Shown piece by piece: positions 1-9,977 of a stretch of 53,780 bases of DNA. How positions within the stretch are numbered: the first letter of the stretch is position 1; each line of letters opens with the position of its first letter. Source of the stretch: Dichomitus squalens LYAD-421 SS1 (lineage: Eukaryota > Basidiomycota > Agaricomycetes > Polyporales > Polyporaceae). The position numbers and the translations under genes were made by a program. The notes under the pieces were generated by a model. It made no database searches, was not told the origin of the DNA, and saw only the letters and a list, made by a program, of their open reading frames with translations. The stretch covers positions 1 to 53,780 of the forward strand of contig NW_006766980.1 of NCBI RefSeq assembly GCF_000275845.1, given 5' to 3'.

Positions 1-672
1 CCCTCTGTGTCTGACCTTCATCCTCTCTCGCTTGCACCTCATGGCTGTCCGCCGCTCTCACTGCTGTTTTATCATACTTGCCCTGAATGAATATTATTAA
101 TCATATCTTTTCGTGTGCGAAAATGTGCCCAGTGGTCAGAATGTGTGCCTGCAACAAACCTGCATTGTCAACGCCATCCCCGACCATCCATACAATGGTA
201 TTGGCATGGGAACTCCTGGCTCACATGATAATCCCTGGCCGAGCGTGCCCATGAGTTCCAGTGCAAGCTTATTGAATGTGATGACGGCCCGATATACTAT
301 GATGATCACAAAAAATAAGCTCTCATATCTAACGCCATTAGACCGCCTATCTCGTCAAGACTAGCGTTACAATGAAAGTATATATAGCCATCCCTTACAT
401 TGCCAATACAACCTGTGTTACAGTGCTTCGACATTTTTGCTGATGACATTGAATTTCGTCTCCTCGGTCTGCGAAGTTTGAAGGAGACTGTTCGTTACTT
501 TTGCATTGGTTTCTGCGTTGAGACCAGCGGGTACTCTTCCCAGCTGGTGATATGCACCAGCTGCACACGGACTTGCTTGGTAGCTAACATTATGCGGGTT
601 TCAGGGTTAATGCTAAAAGCTACAGACATCGCGTTGACGAACACAGCATAATACATAAGTCATGAACTTCTA
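1..672. other. no gene recognised (window edge)
   Basis: Only short unrelated open frames are present and none resembles a protein family. The strand facing the window edge could carry the end of a gene lying outside, but nothing here proves it. The right end of the stretch is the 3' flank of the RPAP1-like gene. Confidence 0.4.
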
Positions 673-3600
673 CTAATTTGCCTTGCCTTCTAACAAGTTC
701 GTCAGCCTCTCTCTGACGTCCTCACCACTCTTTCCCGCGAAGTCAAGTCTCTGCGCCCTCCACTTCCCGGGCTGCTCGAAGCAAGCTGGAGGGAGTACAA
801 CAGTGCCTTCCCTGTTCTGGCGGTACAGCACAACATCCCGGATCGCCTCGAGTCCCCCTTGAACAAGCACCGCCTTCAAGAGCTTCTTCGTCCTTTCCTC
901 TCCTACGGAGCCTAGATCCGGCCAGATATTGCACGCAATGTGATGGACCGCAACGAGCCTGACGAAGCCCTCCAAAGAACCCTTTACCAGTGCACGTAAG
1001 TACGCGCCCACGACCTCCGCGTCGGTCTCCACCGGCCAGAGGTACTCGGCGATGCTGCCCGTCACGACGTCCTCTGGTGCAGTGCGGATCGTGCGCAAGA
1101 CGTGATTGAAGTCCGCCCAGAGGTACTTGCGGTAGTCAGCGGGATAGCGCATGGACAGCGGCGGAAGGAGCAGACGTGCAAAGAGCGGGTGTGCGAACGA
1201 GATTGCGTCGTAGAGCCCGACGAAGTCCGTGTACCATTGGTAGAACGGCACGGCGTTCCCAAGGAAGCGCTTCGCGACGACGTCGATGCTATCAGACGTG
1301 TGGATCGACGGCGGCGGGGTCTTGAGCGTCTTTGCGGAAGCGGAGGCGGAGAACGGCGCGAGGAGCTCGGTCATGAGACGGCCGACGATGGTGTCGCGGA
1401 AGACCTCTTCGGAGGAATCGTCCTGCTGCTGGCCGTGCTCGAGCATGAAAACCTTCATACACCCGAACGCGACCTCTTCGCGGCTCATGAGGAAGTCATT
1501 AAGCCGGTGGTAGCGCAGGACCTCTTGGCTGACTCGGACGAACAGGAGTGTGGCGCGCACAACCTCCGCTTCGGAAGCGTTCCACGAGTCTGGCAGGTTC
1601 TTGAATACTTCTGATTCACCTGACTTGAGTAGGTGGTCAAGCGGGCAGAACATCCAGTCCTTCGTCAGTGGCAATGGGTAGTCGCGCTGGTCATTTGGCT
1701 GCAGAGAGGATAGTGGCGGGAGGCGTTGAGTCGTCGCGGTGGCGATGGACTGCGGGGTTGACCACGTCGGACCGATGACCTGCTCTCCTTTCGCTCGCAG
1801 CGATTGAGTCAGGAAAGGTACGATGACGTCCATTCCACCTTTCTCCCAGATATCCTCGGGCACAGACCACCCGCGCGCTCGCAAGAAGTCTGCCGTGATG
1901 GTCTCCGCGATGTCGACTACCGTGCGTTCCCCGACTGCCTCGTCTCCAGGGAACAGGCGGCAAAGAATCGCGAAGCCCTGAGCCATCCAAAAATCTGGCG
2001 ACGTTCCTGGGATCTTGCGCGAGAGCTGCAGGTAGGATGCGAGTAGCGTAGACAGCGGTCTGCAGAGCAGGTGACCATAAGGAATAGACTGTGAGGTGTA
2101 CAGAGACGTCCAAAGCGGATGTGTCGTGATCACGGCACAGACACTCGACAGATCGCCAAAAGGGAGATTGAAAGGCGGTGCGATCAAGGTGTCTCCAGGT
2201 GACTCGGAGAAGCATGAAAGGAAGAGGCGCATCGCAGAGGCAAGCGTGCCCGCATGTCGATCCACATCGCGCAACGAGGGGACATCCGAGGCAAGGATGC
2301 CTTGGCGCATCCCAGCACTCAGCTTCCCGAGTGCTTCGCGAGCCCATTTCAGAGCGAGTTCGACGACTTGTTTCTGCGTTCCGAAGGCGAAGTCGTCCTT
2401 GAGTGCACCAAGGACCAGAGCTCTCTCTTCCTCGCCTCCTCGAACCCCATTGACCTTTGCGCCTTCCAAGAAGGCGGCTAGTGCGCTCCATAATCTTGCC
2501 CACGTCTCCTCATCTGAAGTGTTCAGCTGGGTGCGCAGCTCCAGCATGTCCTCCGCCCAACCCCATCCCACGACTTGGCTCCAAAGAACTTCGTGGCTCG
2601 GCGTCGTGCGGTGGGGATCGCGCGCGCATACGGTCCATGCTTCCAATGCTCGTAGCCAGGCGCCTCGAAGCTGGGAGGACTGGCAGTCGGCGGATCGGAT
2701 GTACTTGCTTATTTGTAGGAAGTACTCCTGTGCTGTGGTTGTGACGTGCGCGTAGAAGCCGTACGACGCCAACGTAGCGTAGAAAATGAGTGTCTCCGAT
2801 AGCAGTTGCGTCGCTAGAGGAAGGGGGTACGGGGACGATGTGGGCAGGGTAATCACGAAGCGTAGGAGGGAATCCGCAGGATCGACCAGAGCGCTCGCGT
2901 TTTCGCGAGAGGACGCTGCAAGGAGACACAAGAACTTCAGCGCGAGGGGGTTCGGAAAGGGCGAGTCGTCGGTAGGGGGGATGGGTGTGAGGAGGAACCG
3001 CTGAAATATGCTAGGAATGAGATTCTTGGTCTTCACGATCTCCGTCGCGATGCTGTTTGAGTGTTGCGCGAGTCGATGGAGGACAGCAAGGAGCTGTAAG
3101 AGGCTCTCGTGAGGCAACTCCGCGACGGACAGCGCGTTCGCGATCTGGGGTAAAAGGTAGTCCAGTGGAAGGGACGACAGCGCTTCTCCTCGATCCAGGT
3201 CCTTCGTCTCAACGCCATCGACAGATTTGAGATCCTCGTCCCATTGCGATGTGCACTCCCATAGAAGTTCGACTGCCCGAGCGCCGACGCTTGCCCGTTC
3301 GCCGATAGCTTCTGCGCCAGCGGCGAGCAACCGTTTGCGTAGGGCGATCTCCTGCCCTACTAGCTCAGGAATGCCTTTCTTCTTGTCGACAGATGTTCGA
3401 GCGAGTTTATGGGCGATCTTGGCGAGCACGCCAAGCATAGACGCGCGCTGAGCAGGAACGGTGGACCGAGAGAGGAGGAAGATATCCTCAAGTGTGTATC
3501 CAGCATGAGACCCTTCAGCATGGTGGTGCAGACCGAGGTGGGTCGGCAGAGAGTTAGACAGATGAGCAGGGATGGGTGTGCCGGTAAGATCGAAACGGAT

Positions 3601-4635
3601 GGTAGGCGTGGAAGACTCGGTTTCGGGCTCCCGCTCCGCAGTTCCTGTTCCTCGCATCCACTCCAATGATGGGTCGTTTGCGGGAGCGGTGGGGAAGAAT
3701 CGCCGCCGGATGTCTTCTGGCGTTCCTTCCTCAAGCGCTCCTACTTTACCGGCTACTTCCTGAGATGCCTCCGACTCAGCCTCCAGGGATGCAGCTAGCG
3801 GCACGACAGGTGAACGGAACTGTGCGGGTGGCTTCCACGTTCCAAGCGAAACAACTTGGTCGTCGCTGGCGGACGGCGGAGGCAACGCCAGGGCTTTCTT
3901 CCGCGGGGAAGGCGGTGCTGATTCGTAGACATGGATGTCGCTGAGAGTCACATCGGCGAACCGTATCTTGCGTCCGGAGCGACTGGGAGGCCGTGTGCTG
4001 CTTGAGGATGTCGGGGACGGAGACGAAGATCGCAGGACGCTTGCTAGATCAGTGGTCACAAATGGTTTTATTGGGCACGAGCTAATATACATACTGAGGG
4101 ACCTGGTTCGTTCGGAACGGGGACGCGAAGGAGATGAAGGTGGTGAAAGACTTGTGCCAGCCTCCTCGCCTCCAGTCTTGGCAGAAGCAGGAGTATTTGA
4201 AGACGATGGTTCTGTACCGACCTTCTCTCCTTCGCTCTTCTTTTGCTTCGACTCTCTCGCCTCTCGAGCTCTCCTCAGCACCTCTGCAATACTTGGCCCA
4301 AATTTCTCAAATATCTCCACCTTCTCCTGCTCCCTCTCCTCTTCTGTCATCGCTTCCACTCGACGTCTATTCTCCTCTTCTATCTGAACGCGCCAGTCAT
4401 TCTCTTCGAAAGGGCTCGTAGAAACCGGTCGAGGAGGCGGGACGACATTAGATGACTGTACCACTGGGACATCACGAGCTCGTTTTTGTGGCTGGCCCCG
4501 TGCACGAGCAAACGCTCTTTGCGACCGATGTTGGACAGCTGGAAACCCTGTCTTCGTTGTAGCCTCTGATGGGGCTGATGGCTTGGAGAAAGGTTTCCTC
4601 TCAAGTATGGAGCCGATGAGAGGGGAATGAGCCAT
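673..4635 (-). CDS. RPAP1-like RNA polymerase II-associated protein
   Basis: A single open frame of 1320 codons encodes a protein resembling RNA polymerase II-associated protein 1, a factor of the R2TP/HSP90-linked machinery that assembles and imports Pol II. The N-terminal RPAP1 motif is visible at about residues 80-125 (acidic helix with EEENRRRVEAMTEEER, then FEKFGPSIAEVLRR). The diagnostic C-terminal RPAP1 block lies at about 346-411: IRFDLTG, then THLGLHHHAEG, then GYTLEDIFLLSRS and an Arg-containing helix. Just before it, RRRFFPTAPANDPSLEWM is also typical of the family. The rest (420-1320) is a helical, poorly conserved tail. Residues 130-220 are low-complexity Ser/Pro. The gene is intronless although almost all neighbours have many introns. 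It is divergent from the PRMT3-like gene with 475 bp between starts. The family assignment is from motif recall, not a search. Confidence 0.9.
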   Translation of the reverse strand: MAHSPLIGSILERKPFSKPSAPSEATTKTGFPAVQHRSQRAFARARGQPQKRARDVPVVQSSNVVPPPRPVSTSPFEENDWRVQIEEENRRRVEAMTEEEREQEKVEIFEKFGPSIAEVLRRAREARESKQKKSEGEKVGTEPSSSNTPASAKTGGEEAGTSLSPPSSPSRPRSERTRSLSMYISSCPIKPFVTTDLASVLRSSSPSPTSSSSTRPPSRSGRKIRFADVTLSDIHVYESAPPSPRKKALALPPPSASDDQVVSLGTWKPPAQFRSPVVPLAASLEAESEASQEVAGKVGALEEGTPEDIRRRFFPTAPANDPSLEWMRGTGTAEREPETESSTPTIRFDLTGTPIPAHLSNSLPTHLGLHHHAEGSHAGYTLEDIFLLSRSTVPAQRASMLGVLAKIAHKLARTSVDKKKGIPELVGQEIALRKRLLAAGAEAIGERASVGARAVELLWECTSQWDEDLKSVDGVETKDLDRGEALSSLPLDYLLPQIANALSVAELPHESLLQLLAVLHRLAQHSNSIATEIVKTKNLIPSIFQRFLLTPIPPTDDSPFPNPLALKFLCLLAASSRENASALVDPADSLLRFVITLPTSSPYPLPLATQLLSETLIFYATLASYGFYAHVTTTAQEYFLQISKYIRSADCQSSQLRGAWLRALEAWTVCARDPHRTTPSHEVLWSQVVGWGWAEDMLELRTQLNTSDEETWARLWSALAAFLEGAKVNGVRGGEEERALVLGALKDDFAFGTQKQVVELALKWAREALGKLSAGMRQGILASDVPSLRDVDRHAGTLASAMRLFLSCFSESPGDTLIAPPFNLPFGDLSSVCAVITTHPLWTSLYTSQSIPYGHLLCRPLSTLLASYLQLSRKIPGTSPDFWMAQGFAILCRLFPGDEAVGERTVVDIAETITADFLRARGWSVPEDIWEKGGMDVIVPFLTQSLRAKGEQVIGPTWSTPQSIATATTQRLPPLSSLQPNDQRDYPLPLTKDWMFCPLDHLLKSGESEVFKNLPDSWNASEAEVVRATLLFVRVSQEVLRYHRLNDFLMSREEVAFGCMKVFMLEHGQQQDDSSEEVFRDTIVGRLMTELLAPFSASASAKTLKTPPPSIHTSDSIDVVAKRFLGNAVPFYQWYTDFVGLYDAISFAHPLFARLLLPPLSMRYPADYRKYLWADFNHVLRTIRTAPEDVVTGSIAEYLWPVETDAEVVGAYLRALVKGSLEGFVRLVAVHHIACNIWPDLGSVGEERTKKLLKAVLVQGGLEAIRDVVLYRQNREGTVVLPPACFEQPGKWRAQRLDFAGKSGEDVRERLTNLLEGKAN

Positions 4636-5110
4636 AGGTTTTCCCGGCTAAGGGTACGATTCAATGGTTATGTAGTGGGAGAAAGCCTTATATTAGTAAT
4701 CTAGCTGAGGATGTCCGGTTGCGCGTACAGATTGATTCACCTCAATGCAGCACCCGCACGGAATCTGACAAGGTTGTCCAAGATAGAGATTCTAGCAAGC
4801 AGCCGAGCCTGATGAGGGAAGAGCGTCGAACGAGCTCGAATCCCTCCTCCTATACACACTGCAACTCCGACAAGCGCCGACGCAATTTTCCACCGCTAGA
4901 GAGTAGAATTGCCATGGAACTCCGATGGCTCCGCTGTGGCTGGACGGGCTCTCTCTCCGATCTCGCCTCCTCCCGTGTGCAAGTTCAGATAGTACGTCAC
5001 TTCCTCTCCATCCATCTCCCCTGTAAGAGCACAGTCTGTACTCCTACCAATGTAAGTGAAATTTTAGTTTAGTCGCATCTGATCGCTAAAGCATCTACCA
5101 GATCCTGGTA
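4636..5110. promoter_or_regulatory. divergent intergenic region shared by RPAP1-like and PRMT3-like genes
   Basis: The two start codons face away from each other across 475 bp, so this stretch must hold the 5' leaders and promoters of both genes. No convincing TATA box or named motif could be assigned; short CT-rich runs (for example around 4996-5022) lie upstream of the PRMT3 start. That they act as promoter elements is inference. Confidence 0.4.
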
Positions 5111-7348
5111 ATGGCGCTCAGATTTTCCGCCACTCATATCACCAACCAAGAAGAGAGTTCCGATCCCGAATACTCAGAGACTCATCCCGGCGAGTCCAGC
5201 TCAGAAGACGAGGATGAGGATCTGACTTGGGACGATTGGGTCTCGGACTCCCTCTCTAAGCGCCCTTGCAAGTCCCTATTCGAAAATAGGACGTTTGACA
5301 CCGTACAAGAGGCCTTGGCCTACGATGAAACCACTCACGGCTCTAGCCTCAAAGAAATCACAGCGAGACTGAGTAAGACCTGGTCCATACTTGGGGAATG
5401 AAACTAGCTAACCCCAGCCGGACGCTAGGACTAGATCCGTACAAACGCATCCGTCTCATCAACTGGATAAGGAAGGAGGTATGACATACTGAAGCAACGT
5501 CGATCAACAATCACTGACATTGCACAGCATCCATCTTCGTCTGAGGTTGCGAACCTGACCGGCTCCGAACCTTTCTTCACCGAAGATGAGTACCTCAAGC
5601 CAAGTATAGAAGATGACCCCTTACTCCGTATGTGCATTCTACTAGGGCCTTTTCTTGGGACCCTGACATCTATCAATCCGCAGAAATTGAACCAGACGAT
5701 TGGTCAGACTCGGATGAAGAGGCCGAGCAGGGCACACTCGAAGAACCCAAGGATCTTGATACGGCCAAGCGCCAGATCAAGGCGCTCCAACGAAAACTTC
5801 AGCAGGCGACGCAAGACCTCGTCTACTACCACCAGTTCGTCAGCGAACGTCTGAATTTGGCAGGTCTCGCCGACGAGCTCCAGAAGGGCGAGGGTACTTC
5901 TTCGGCGAGCCACGTCGCCGTACCATTGCGCGATGATGACTCGCATTACTTCCAGAGCTATGCCGAGAACGGTGGGGACGAATGCCTCATTAAGTGTACG
6001 TGGATTTCTGACATTGGACACAGATATCCACTCCGTTATGATCAACGATAAGGTTCGAACGGCGTCGTACGCGAAGTTCATCCTGTCGAACCCGGAGCTG
6101 TTCCGCGATGCCGTCGTTATGGACGTAGGTTGTGGGACTGGCATTCTGTCGTTGTTCGCCGCAAGCGCGGGAGCGAAGCGTGTCTTTGCCATCGACGCGA
6201 GCGACATCGCTGAGAAAGCCGAGAAGATTGTGAAGGCCAACGGGTTAGACAATGTCATCACGTAGGCGATTTTTTCTCCCTCCTTCGATCCCTGCGCACA
6301 AGCTGATGTAGGGATACGATAGCGTCATCCGCGGCAAGGTCGAGAACATCAAGCTTCCCGAAGGCTTCGACAAGGTCGACATCATCGTATCCGAATGGAT
6401 GGGATATGCGTTGCTGTACGAGTCGATGCTCGACTCCGTACTCCATGCACGCGACCGCTTCTTGAAGGATGGCGGGGTCATGGCTCCCAGCCAGACCAAG
6501 ATGATGTTCGCCCTGTGCGAAGCCAGCGAGCTGTTCAAGGAGCGCATAGGCTTTTGGAATGATGTTTACGGTGCGATATTCTCGGCTCTTTCCTCTCGAC
6601 TACAAGTGCTGACCGTACGGCAGGTTTCGATTTGTCGGAGATGGGTTCCCACGTCTACGATGATGCCGTGGTCGACGTTGTTGGGCCCGATACGGTCGTT
6701 AGCCAGCCGGTTGAAGTCAAGGTGCTACCCCCTTTCGTCTGCAACCGGGGTATCTTTGACACTGACCTGATTGTATACCCCAAGGACCTATATCTAGGTA
6801 GCATAACCCCGAAGCAACTCGACTTTTCTTCCCCATTCAAGCTTGTCTCCACCTCCGAGCGCCGTATCAAAGTCCACGCCTTCGTCCTCTACTTCGACAC
6901 CTTCTTCACGAACACCGGTGCCCCGATCCCGGACGACGTCGAGGCCTACGTTATCCACGAGGGCGACCCAATCCTTGCGGAGGTATGGCCGCTTGGGGGA
7001 CGTCCATACCAGGGGCGGCGGATGAGCACGGGCGGGGGCCTGACGGGCCGCCCGAAGGTAACGAGCTTCAGCACGGGCCCGGCGTCGATGCCGACCCACT
7101 GGAAGCAGACCATCTTCTTCTTGCGCGAGCCCATCAGCGTCGCGGACGGTGGGTATTCCACTCAATTCTATGACTGTGGATCACTGACGGAGTGGGTGGC
7201 AGGCACTGTGGTCGAGGGGATGTTCAAGTGCAAGAAGAGCACGGACAACTCGCGCGAGCTGGACGTCGAGATCCACTTCTCCGTTAGAGAGCCGGACGCG
7301 GACGCCGGGGCGGGGGATGTGGTCGTACAGATCTACAAGGTGCGGTAG
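5111..7348 (+). CDS. protein arginine N-methyltransferase 3 (PRMT3/Rmt3-like)
   Basis: Seven exons: 5111-5372, 5429-5478, 5528-5627, 5684-5971, 6024-6261, 6323-6570, 6624-7348, giving 636 residues. The enzyme should transfer methyl groups from SAM to Arg; PRMT3 members act in the cytosol on ribosomal protein S2. An acidic N-terminus leads to a degenerate zinc-finger region (C53, H76, second Cys not in place), then an EPDDWSDSDEE acidic stretch and a coiled coil. The Rossmann core starts at about 234: motif I VMDVGCGTG at 265-273, double-E loop SEWMGYALLYE with E337 and E346, THW loop at 553-555. The intron 5972-6023 uses a weak GTGGGG donor. It was preferred because it restores the conserved SYAEND-IHSVM junction, and the stronger GTACGT donor would leave a 28-nt intron. 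The 6322 acceptor was chosen because it restores VIT-VIRGKVE. Confidence 0.93.
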
Positions 7349-8682
7349 TCGCATCGAGAGCTACAATCGAGCGGTCGGAAGTCGACTAGATGACATGTAA
7401 GAAGTCAGGAAAGCAAACTGTAATGATCTAGCTGAACACACACAATCGAATCTGCATTGCGCCATCGAGGGACTCGACCATCGCCCCTGGTCGCAGTCCA
7501 TCGGAACGTCTCAATGGGGACAAACGCCCAACATCGAAGTAGCTTCAGGTTCAGTGGAAGCCGCCAATCGTTGGAGGAGTTTCGCCTCTCCTCCCTCGCC
7601 CTTTGCCCAGTCGGAACAATGCATACCGCTGCAGGATCCGTCGTTAGATGCCAGCCTCGTACCAGGGTCAGAAAGGCAGTGCTGAAGCCTGTGTACGGAT
7701 CCTTCCAAGAACGGCTCTGAGGTTATCCCCGCCGCTGATGCCCTCGACCCAGGGTTCGCGCCACCGACGTTTGGCGCTGTCCCCGCACTAATAGCCGCTC
7801 GAACATCTTTCCAACGTGGTATTTGATTGATGCCCTCAGCGTATTCAAGTTACGATGAAACATTCTCATTTCCGGTCCGCGAAGCTTTTGCTTGAATCGG
7901 TATGTCTAGGTTAGGCGCAGGGAACTCGTCCAGCCGTACATTAAGAGGTTTTGGATCGTCCCTCTCAAGTTTCAGGCGTTTCATCTTCAAGCTTTGGCGG
8001 GTTGCGTCACTGTTGAAGAACCTCAATCCCATGTTCCTCCCTGATCTCATCACCAAGCTGTGACGGATCGCAGGCTCTGCGCCAAATTGTTCCCCTCATC
8101 CCAGGGTTCAATAGTCGATACACTTCGGCTTGACATAGCATGAGTCTGGGCAATTAAAATTGATGTACCTGAATCCCTGAATCGCACATGGACTCATCAG
8201 GAGACCATAACGGCCCCCAATGTCAGCTGATCATGAAGTTTCGGTCTAAGGCCAGGAGCCTGAGAGCGCACTTGAATACGCATTCATTAGAGTGGCGTCC
8301 CTTCTGTAAGCTGACATTGCGCCACATATATACACAACCGAGTCAGAATGGGGAAGGAGGGCGCCACATCGTTACCCTCGGGACGAGCCGGATTATATGA
8401 CTCGCAGACAAAGGCCGAGGATATGGCGGTCACTAACATATCGCCCCAGGCCTGATACACTGGTACGCTCCTGCTGAAGTTGTGTGGATGGCAGGCCAGA
8501 GACACACGAGGGAGCGAACTGAGTTAGGCATCGCTAATGCATCCTCGGACGATAACATAGGACATACCTGCTTCTTCCGTTCGCGCGAATAGCCAAACGA
8601 GCGCCAGCTATAGTCTTTGGCTCGGAGTTGAAGAGGAGAGTACTGCCACTACTGGCGGGTGGGGAGACTGAGCCGTCTGCCA
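7349..8682. other. intergenic, no gene recognised
   Basis: The stretch contains the 3' flank of the PRMT3-like gene and of the small minus-strand gene that ends at 8683. Short frames occur on both strands but none shows a domain, signal peptide or consistent splice structure. Confidence 0.45.
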
Positions 8683-9124
8683 TTACGTCTTGTCCTTTTT
8701 CTTGTCCTTCTTGTCCCTCTTTTCCTTCTTGTCCTTCTTTTCCTTCTTGCCTTTTTCGCTCTTAGGGTTCTTCGCCGATACGGTGCCTCCCCACCCCCAT
8801 TGACTCGACAGGGTAGCAAATGCTTTTTCGTAGTCTTTGGGAGGCGTGTTAGAACTCGACGGATACGTTTGAGACCGGGGAGCGGTCGTGAGGTGCGTGC
8901 TCGATGCGAGGGTTTGGGAGGAGGAAGCGGTGCTGCCGGGAGCGACTGAACTGGAGCCGTCTCTCTGCTACAGGTGAAGGCAGATGAGGCAATAATAACG
9001 CGAAGGATGGGACGGCACTCACCGCAGGAAGGAGGTGCGCGGTTGAAGCAGTCGGGGTAGCAGTACCTCCGGTGTTTGTGGTAGCGAGTGAGGTCAACGA
9101 AGCGGAGGGGTCGAAGTCAGACAT
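8683..9124 (-). CDS. small Ser/Thr-rich protein with Lys-rich tail, unknown function
   Basis: Two exons, 9124-9023 and 8967-8683, joined by a 55-nt intron with a clean GTGAGT donor and TAG acceptor in phase 0, encode 128 residues. The N-terminal two thirds are Ser/Thr/Ala-rich. A short conserved-looking core follows (YEKAFATLSSQWGWGG, about residues 87-102), then a highly charged tail built from repeated KKEKKDKK-type units to the stop. The core motif YEKAFATLSS..GWGG looks like that of a small fungal family, but I cannot name it. An in-frame upstream ATG at 9208 would add 28 residues. The 9124 start is preferred because a TATAAAAG box at 9231-9224 lies too close to 9208. The intact frame across the splice is the main argument that the gene is real. 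Confidence 0.6.
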
Positions 9125-9223
9125 GGTGTGAAGTGAGGAGATGATGACGTCGGAGATAAGCTGGTCAGTATCGACGATGGCGAAGATGTGAGGGCGTTGA
9201 AAATCCATGCTGGTGGTAAAGGG

Positions 9224-9231
9224 CTTTTATA
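9224..9231 (-). promoter_or_regulatory. TATA box of the small Lys-tailed gene
   Basis: On the minus strand the sequence TATAAAAG lies about 100 bp upstream of the preferred ATG (9124). That spacing would allow a transcription start near 9200 and a short leader. Assignment is by consensus and position only. Confidence 0.45.
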
Positions 9232-9977
9232 CTTTCCCAGGTGCAGCGTCGCTCGATAAGCTAGGCAGTCCGGTGTACCGGGGCCATTTGAAACCCACAA
9301 GCGTGAAGACATTAGCTGTGCATTTGGCGGAGCGGCAGCACGACGGTCACGACGCCAACTAATTCTTTCCCAGAAACAGCAGGGGTATGAAACAGAAAAA
9401 GAGCGGGAATCAAACTCCGCTCTCCTTCGGGGTGACGCATAACTCACTAACACCTTCGGAACTGCGTTGTGACAAAGGCCTTGTGGATCGGTACGGTACC
9501 TTTAGTTCGTAAGTATCAAAGCCTGTCGGCTGCAGTCATTTTGACCGCTCTGTTGCAGAGGAGAATCACTAACTTTTCGTAGCACATGGAGCGTCTGCTG
9601 CGCCGCGTCGTGGGCGACTGCTCAAGGAGACCTAAGAATCACTGCGGATGGCTCGGGCGCGGCTTGAGCATGAGATGACTAACGCTCCGTAAAAACAAAC
9701 CTCAAGATAGTGGTACGAGGTTCCACGAGTGTATCTGAAGCAGCGGACCGCAATGGAACAAGGTCACAGTAAGAGTCAATCCAGCTCTCCAGGTATCGGC
9801 TGCCAGTGCGAGTCTGCGGTGCCGCCGTGTACTAGCGTGACTCGGCTGTGACTATCGGATATCACGCGTCAATGACTCTCGGACCGGCCCGGGGGTGCCC
9901 TAGTGTCGCAGGTCGGGCAAATCTGCCGCGCCGCCATCCTTGTCTTCTCCCATCCCTGTTCGGGAACCTCCGTCAAT
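9232..9977. other. intergenic upstream of the 2OG oxygenase
   Basis: No protein-coding gene is supported. A tRNA-like internal B-box match on the minus strand (about 9398-9425) was examined and rejected because no cloverleaf forms. The right end must hold the promoter of the plus-strand oxygenase, and the left end promoter DNA of the small minus-strand gene. Confidence 0.4.

Noticed and set aside
5996..6023. 28-nt intron in the PRMT3-like gene with a strong GTACGT donor
   Set aside because: Too short for fungal splicing, and it would insert eight residues into a conserved motif.
9370..9450. tRNA-like sequence on the minus strand with a near B-box (AGTTTGATTCC) followed by a T run
   Set aside because: The T-stem cannot pair in register, no acceptor stem closes, and no anticodon arm forms. 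The match is limited to the box.
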